Positions 59,730 through 64,000 of a stretch of 64,000 nt of DNA are shown in pieces. Below the pieces are notes generated by a model. That model was not told where the DNA came from, searched no databases, and saw only the letters and a program-made list of their open reading frames with translations. The position numbers and the translations under genes are program-made. Origin of the DNA: JANNMJ01 sp031425525. GTDB lineage: Bacteria > Bacteroidota > Bacteroidia > Cytophagales > Hymenobacteraceae. Numbering within the stretch: position 1 is the stretch's first letter; each line of letters begins with the position of its first letter. Location: the NCBI GenBank assembly GCA_031425525.1, contig JANPJM010000069.1, positions 1 to 64,000 on the forward strand, given 5' to 3'.

Positions 59730-61448
59730 ATGTCCGTAGTTACCTCCCGTGGCCGTGCCCTGGCCCTGCTCGTGCTGTTTACGCCGCTCGCCTGCGCCCG
59801 CCGCCCCACCACCGCCCCGCCCACCGCCGTGGTGGCCGCTAAAGCGATGGTGGTCAGCGCCCATCCGGTGGCGTCGCAGATCGGCACCGATATACTGAAG
59901 CAGGGCGGTACCGCCGCCGATGCGGCCGTGGCCGTGCAGTTTGCGCTGGCCGTGTGCCTGCCGATTGCGGGGAATATCGGCGGGGGCGGTTTCGTGGTGA
60001 GCCGGACGGCCGATGGCGCCGCCACGACGCTCGATTTCCGCGAAACCGCCCCCGCCACCGCCTCCCGCGATATGTACCTCGATGCCAACGGCAACCTCGT
60101 GCCAGGGGCCAGTACCGAAGGCGTGCGGAGCGCCGGGGTGCCCGGTACGGTGGCCGGTATGGTGGCCCTGCACGCGAAAATGGGCCAGTTGCCGTGGGCG
60201 CAAGTGGTGGAGCCGGCCGTGGCGCTGGCGCGGCGCGGGGTGGCGCTCACGCCCAAAGAAGCCGCCGCGCTCAACGCCAACGCCGCCGTGCTGCGCCGCC
60301 TCAACCCCGACCACGTGCCGTACCTCGTGCGCCCCGACGAGCAATCGTGGCACCCCGGCGATACCCTGAAAATGCCCACGTTGGCGGCTACCCTGGCCCG
60401 CATCCGCGACCAGAAAGCGGCCGGTTTTTACCAGGGAATCACGGCCGAGGCCATCGTGAAAACGATGGAATCGCGCGGGGGGCTCATTTCCCGCGCCGAC
60501 CTCATCGCCTACCAACCGCAGTGGCGCGAGCCGCTGCGCGGGCGCTACCGGGGCTACGACATCCTCACGATGCCGCCCCCCAGCAGCGGTGGCGTGGCGC
60601 TCCTGCAACTCCTGACCCTGCTCGAACGCTATGATTTACAGGCGCTCGGCCTGCGCACCGCGCCCGCCGTGCATCGCATCTGCGAGGCCGAGCGGCGCGT
60701 GTACGCCGACCGCGCCACCTGGCTCGGCGACCCCGCTTTCACCCCCGTTCCGGTCACGGGCCTGCTTGATACGGCGTACTTGCGCGGGCGCTGGGCCACC
60801 TTCCGGCCCGATACCATTACGCCGTCGCGCACGGTGCGCGCGGGGGCATTTACGGGGTATGAATCCGACCAGACGACGCATTATTCCATCGTCGATGCCG
60901 CCGGCAATGCCATCGCTTGCACCACCACGCTCAACGGCGCCTACGGCAGCAAGGTAGTGGTGGCCGACGCCGGTTTCCTGCTCAATAACGAGATGGACGA
61001 CTTTTCGAGCAAGCCGGGCGCGCCCAACTCCTACGGCGTGACGGGCGGGCGCGCCAACCAAATCGAGCCCGGCAAACGCATGCTCTCGTCGATGACGCCG
61101 ACGATTCTCGTGCGCGACGGCAAGCTCGCGGCGGTAGTGGGCACGCCGGGCGGTTCTACCATCATCACGAGCGTGTTGCAGACGGTTCTGGGGATCGTCG
61201 ATTACGGCCAACCGATGCAGAAAGCCGTTTCGGAGCCGCGCTTCCATCATCAATGGCTACCCGCCGACGAGATTCAGATCGAGAAAGGCGCCCTCTCGCC
61301 CGGCGAGCGCACCAAGATTCAGCGCCTCGGCTGGCGCGTGCGGGAGGTGCCGGGGATCGGCCGCGTCGATGCTATCCGGGTGCGGGACGATGGCAAACTC
61401 GAAGGCGGCGCCGACCCACGGGGCGATGATGCGGCGGTGGGGTATTGA
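59730..61448 (+). CDS. ggt: gamma-glutamyltransferase, lipoprotein
   Basis: 572 aa from the ATG at 59730. Lipobox TPLAC at about 18-22 puts it in the envelope. GGT landmarks: GGTAADAAVAVQFALAVCLP, GGGGFVV, GTVAGMVALHAKMGQLPW, the autocleavage site with Thr382 as N-terminal nucleophile of the small subunit (SDQTTHYSIVD), LLNNEMDDFSSKPG, KRMLSSMTPTILV and TPGGSTIITSV. It hydrolyses or transfers the gamma-glutamyl group of glutathione in the periplasm. Length is normal. The gap 59470-59729 shows no gene and should hold the divergent promoters. Confidence 0.95.
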   Translation: MSVVTSRGRALALLVLFTPLACARRPTTAPPTAVVAAKAMVVSAHPVASQIGTDILKQGGTAADAAVAVQFALAVCLPIAGNIGGGGFVVSRTADGAATTLDFRETAPATASRDMYLDANGNLVPGASTEGVRSAGVPGTVAGMVALHAKMGQLPWAQVVEPAVALARRGVALTPKEAAALNANAAVLRRLNPDHVPYLVRPDEQSWHPGDTLKMPTLAATLARIRDQKAAGFYQGITAEAIVKTMESRGGLISRADLIAYQPQWREPLRGRYRGYDILTMPPPSSGGVALLQLLTLLERYDLQALGLRTAPAVHRICEAERRVYADRATWLGDPAFTPVPVTGLLDTAYLRGRWATFRPDTITPSRTVRAGAFTGYESDQTTHYSIVDAAGNAIACTTTLNGAYGSKVVVADAGFLLNNEMDDFSSKPGAPNSYGVTGGRANQIEPGKRMLSSMTPTILVRDGKLAAVVGTPGGSTIITSVLQTVLGIVDYGQPMQKAVSEPRFHHQWLPADEIQIEKGALSPGERTKIQRLGWRVREVPGIGRVDAIRVRDDGKLEGGADPRGDDAAVGY

Positions 61449-61538
61449 GGCGCTAGTTATGCCTTTGGGTGGCGCACGGACCCGCCCCGCCGTCTCCCTC
61501 TAACTATCTTCGTAGCCTCAACAGCCGCCCATTCCCTG

Positions 61539-64000
61539 ATGTCGCCAACCCGTTTCTCCCCCGCCCTCGCCGCCGTTTCGGCGGTGTTACTCCTTTCGTT
61601 CAGCGGCGCCATCGAAGTAGGCCGTCGGCTGGCCCCGAAGCTGGCGCCAACGGCGGCGGTAGCTCCGCGCCCCGGCCAAACGGCTGCCCAATGGGAGCAG
61701 CAGCGCAAGGCGAAACGCAAGGGCGGTATTGCCCGCTGGGAAGCCAAAGCCGCCCCCAGCGACCAGTTCGAGCTGGTGCGCGCCTGGCCCGACCGCGTGC
61801 TTGACCGGGCGGCGTACGATGCCGCCCTCGATGCCGTACGCGCCGACGTAGCCGATGCTGCCGCCCGCCGCTCGCCCAGCGCCTTCGCCGGATTGTGGCG
61901 GCAGGAGGGGCCGAACAACATCGGCGGGCGGTTCAACACCATCGCTGTTCACCCCACCAACCCGCAGATTCGGTACGCGGGCGCGGCGGCGGGCGGGGTG
62001 TTCAAAACCACCAACGGCGGCACTACGTGGGTGCCGATTTTCGACGCGCGGCCGAATCTGGTCATCGCCTCCATCGTCTTCGACCCGCTCAATCCCAACA
62101 CGCTCATCGTCGGCACCGGCGACCCGGCCATGGATTCGGGCGCGCGCATCGGCGAGGGCGTCTGGAAATCGACCGACGCGGGCGCTACCTGGACGAGCAT
62201 CGGCCTGCAACAGATGGGCGTGATTATGCACCTCGTCATCCACCCGACGCAGCCGCAAACCGTGTGGGCCGCCGCCATGGGCAAGCCGATGGTGCGCGAT
62301 GCGAATCGCGGCGTCTACAAAACCACCAACGGCGGCACCACCTGGACGAAAGTCCTCGCGACGCCCACCAACGCCGGGGCCGCCGATATCGTCCTCGACC
62401 CCGCCAACCCCCAAACCCTCTACGCCACCACCTGGAACCGCATCCGCACCAATCAGGAATCGCTGATTTTTGGGCCGGATGCAAAAGTCTGGAAGACCAC
62501 CAACGGCGGCACCACCTGGACGAACCTCACCAACGGCCTACCCACGGGGCCGCAGTCGCGGATGGGGCTGGCGCTGGCGGCCTCGGCGCCGCAGACGCTG
62601 TATTGTTCCGTGATCGATACCACGCTGAACCTCGCGGGCGTCTGGAAAACCGTGAACGGCGGCACCGCCTGGACGCGGTGTCGGGCCATTGGGCTCGACT
62701 CGACGGTGGTGCGCGGGTTCGGCTGGTATTTCGAGGGCATTTTCGTGAGCCCTACCGACCCGAATCGGCTGTTTTTCGGAGCTGTTGATTTGTGGCGCTC
62801 CACCGATGGCGGGCAGAATTTCGAGATGGCGGGGCCGCCATGGTTTACTTATGAAGTACACGCCGACAAGCACGATATCGCGTTCTACGGCCCCGACAAC
62901 GTAGTTCTCACCACTGACGGCGGCATCTACGAGAGCAACGACCAGGGCGATACCTGGACCGATAACGACGACATTCCCGTGACGCAGCTGTACCGCGTGG
63001 CCGCCGACCCCAACGTGCCCGGCGACTACTGGGGCGGCGCCCAGGATAACGGCACCTCCGTGGGCAACGCCGCCAACCTGAACGGCTGGTTGCGCATTTT
63101 CGGCGGCGACGGCTTCCAGATGCGCTTCGACCCGACCGACCCGGACACGTATTACGTCGAAACCCAAAACGGTAACATCTACTACACGCAGGACGGCGGC
63201 AGCTTCTTCACCGACTTGGCCGACATCGACCCCACCGACCGCCGCAACTGGGATATGCCGTACCTGCTGCGCCCCACCGACCCCACCACCCTCTACACCG
63301 GCGGCTCCAGGGTGTACCGGATGACCGGCGCCCCCTTCGGCACGTGGCAACCCATCTCGCCCGACCTCAGCGACGGCCTCGTGTTCGCGCCGCGCTTCCA
63401 CACCATTTCGGCGCTCACGGTGTCGGCCGTGAACGACCAGAATATCTACGCCGGCACCACCGATGCCAACGTGTGGCGCTCGACCAACGCCGGCACCACT
63501 TGGACCAACGTCACGGCCGCCCTCCCCAACCGCTACGTCACGTGCGTGCGGGCCTCGCCCAACACGCCCAACACCGTGTACGTGAGCCATTCCGGCTACC
63601 GCGCCAACGATTTCACGCCGCACCTGCACAAATCCACCAACAACGGCACCACCTGGACGTCCATCGCCGGCAACCTCCCGAACGTGGGTATCAACTCGGT
63701 GCTCGGCTACCCCGGCTCCGACCAGATTCTGTTCGTCGCGACCGATGCCGGGGTGTACGCCACCCGCAACGGCGGCCAGTTCTGGGACCGCGTAGGCACC
63801 AATATGCCCGTTTTCGCGGTGTACGATCTCGACCTCGACCTCGTGAACCGGCGCCTCGTGGCGGGCACGTTCGCGCGCTCGATCCAGACCTTCGCGCTCG
63901 GCGCCATCACCGGCCGCTCCGACGACGAGGCCGCCGCCCCCGCCAGCGTCAGTCTCTACCCCAACCCCGCCACCGACCGCGTGCAAATCGGTCTCCCCAC
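61539..64000 (+). CDS. secreted BNR/sialidase-like propeller protein with T9SS sorting domain, cut by the window edge
   Basis: The start is complete (ATG at 61539) and the 3' end lies outside the window; 820 codons are visible without a stop. Signal-like N-terminus (ALAAVSAVLLLSFSGAIEVG). Then VPS10/BNR-type repeats: GGVFKTTNGGTTWVPIFDAR, GVWKSTDAGATWTSI, GVYKTTNGGTTWTKV, VWRSTNAGTTWTNVT and others, likely two propellers. At the edge a T9SS sorting domain begins (SLYPNPATDRVQIGLP). Exported by T9SS. The enzymatic or binding role is not clear from the sequence. A near -7 box TATCTTCG is at 61505. Confidence 0.88.
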   Translation, partial: MSPTRFSPALAAVSAVLLLSFSGAIEVGRRLAPKLAPTAAVAPRPGQTAAQWEQQRKAKRKGGIARWEAKAAPSDQFELVRAWPDRVLDRAAYDAALDAVRADVADAAARRSPSAFAGLWRQEGPNNIGGRFNTIAVHPTNPQIRYAGAAAGGVFKTTNGGTTWVPIFDARPNLVIASIVFDPLNPNTLIVGTGDPAMDSGARIGEGVWKSTDAGATWTSIGLQQMGVIMHLVIHPTQPQTVWAAAMGKPMVRDANRGVYKTTNGGTTWTKVLATPTNAGAADIVLDPANPQTLYATTWNRIRTNQESLIFGPDAKVWKTTNGGTTWTNLTNGLPTGPQSRMGLALAASAPQTLYCSVIDTTLNLAGVWKTVNGGTAWTRCRAIGLDSTVVRGFGWYFEGIFVSPTDPNRLFFGAVDLWRSTDGGQNFEMAGPPWFTYEVHADKHDIAFYGPDNVVLTTDGGIYESNDQGDTWTDNDDIPVTQLYRVAADPNVPGDYWGGAQDNGTSVGNAANLNGWLRIFGGDGFQMRFDPTDPDTYYVETQNGNIYYTQDGGSFFTDLADIDPTDRRNWDMPYLLRPTDPTTLYTGGSRVYRMTGAPFGTWQPISPDLSDGLVFAPRFHTISALTVSAVNDQNIYAGTTDANVWRSTNAGTTWTNVTAALPNRYVTCVRASPNTPNTVYVSHSGYRANDFTPHLHKSTNNGTTWTSIAGNLPNVGINSVLGYPGSDQILFVATDAGVYATRNGGQFWDRVGTNMPVFAVYDLDLDLVNRRLVAGTFARSIQTFALGAITGRSDDEAAAPASVSLYPNPATDRVQIGLP

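Overview
The window reads as high-GC chromosomal DNA of a Bacteroidota bacterium, most likely a Cytophagales member close to Hymenobacter (inference). The reasons are a SprA/Sov-type translocon of the type IX secretion system (T9SS), three proteins with T9SS C-terminal sorting signals, a short-chain L-threonine dehydrogenase of the Flavobacterium type, an ECF sigma factor arrangement typical of the phylum, and TAnnTTTG-like -7 boxes. I see no rRNA, tRNA, transposase, integrase or phage genes.

Layout. Positions 1-8.1 kb (all minus) hold two paralogous pairs of an ECF sigma factor and an inner-membrane-anchored outer-membrane barrel protein, on either side of a secreted T9SS protein. Positions 8.2-20.8 kb hold a conserved hypothetical protein with a repeat tail, L-threonine dehydrogenase, DUF3891, a DUF4403 lipoprotein, an RDD membrane protein, GatA, a LysM lytic transglycosylase, two tandem PrxQ peroxiredoxins, a cyclophilin lipoprotein and an S1/P1-nuclease-like protein. 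Positions 20.9-24.8 kb hold an S9 peptidase, a small conserved protein and endonuclease V. Positions 25-29.1 kb look accessory: small orphans, a 21-bp repeat array, an orphan helical protein, several inverted repeats and an AT-rich OLD-family ATPase/nuclease. Positions 29.2-39 kb hold ClpB, a PEGA/trypsin-like lipoprotein and a 1552-aa T9SS protein. Positions 39-50 kb hold sprA, ruvA and maeB. Positions 50-64 kb hold a small AT-rich secreted orphan, a UMF1-type permease, a secreted unknown, glycogen branching enzyme, a second repeat array with an orphan protein, a long beta-roll repeat protein, gamma-glutamyltranspeptidase and a truncated BNR/T9SS protein at the right edge.

How the parts work together. 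The envelope theme dominates: SprA is the exit pore for cargo with C-terminal sorting domains, and three such cargoes lie in the window. The sigma/barrel pairs look like one-polypeptide envelope sensors. Lipoprotein chaperones and proteases (cyclophilin, trypsin-like, S9) plus the MltD-like enzyme serve the periplasm.

The most unusual signal is not a single gene. Five tandem arrays of unrelated sequence all have a 21- or 42-bp period. Two of them (25543-25689 and 55694-55868) sit about 70-80 bp upstream of the start of orphan proteins. Three of them (7014-7166, 8493-8702, 55694-55868) have perfect or near-perfect palindromic cores spaced exactly 42 bp. About ten locus-specific inverted-repeat (REP/REPIN-like) elements also fill the intergenic gaps. 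All assignments are by eye from sequence; no database search was run.
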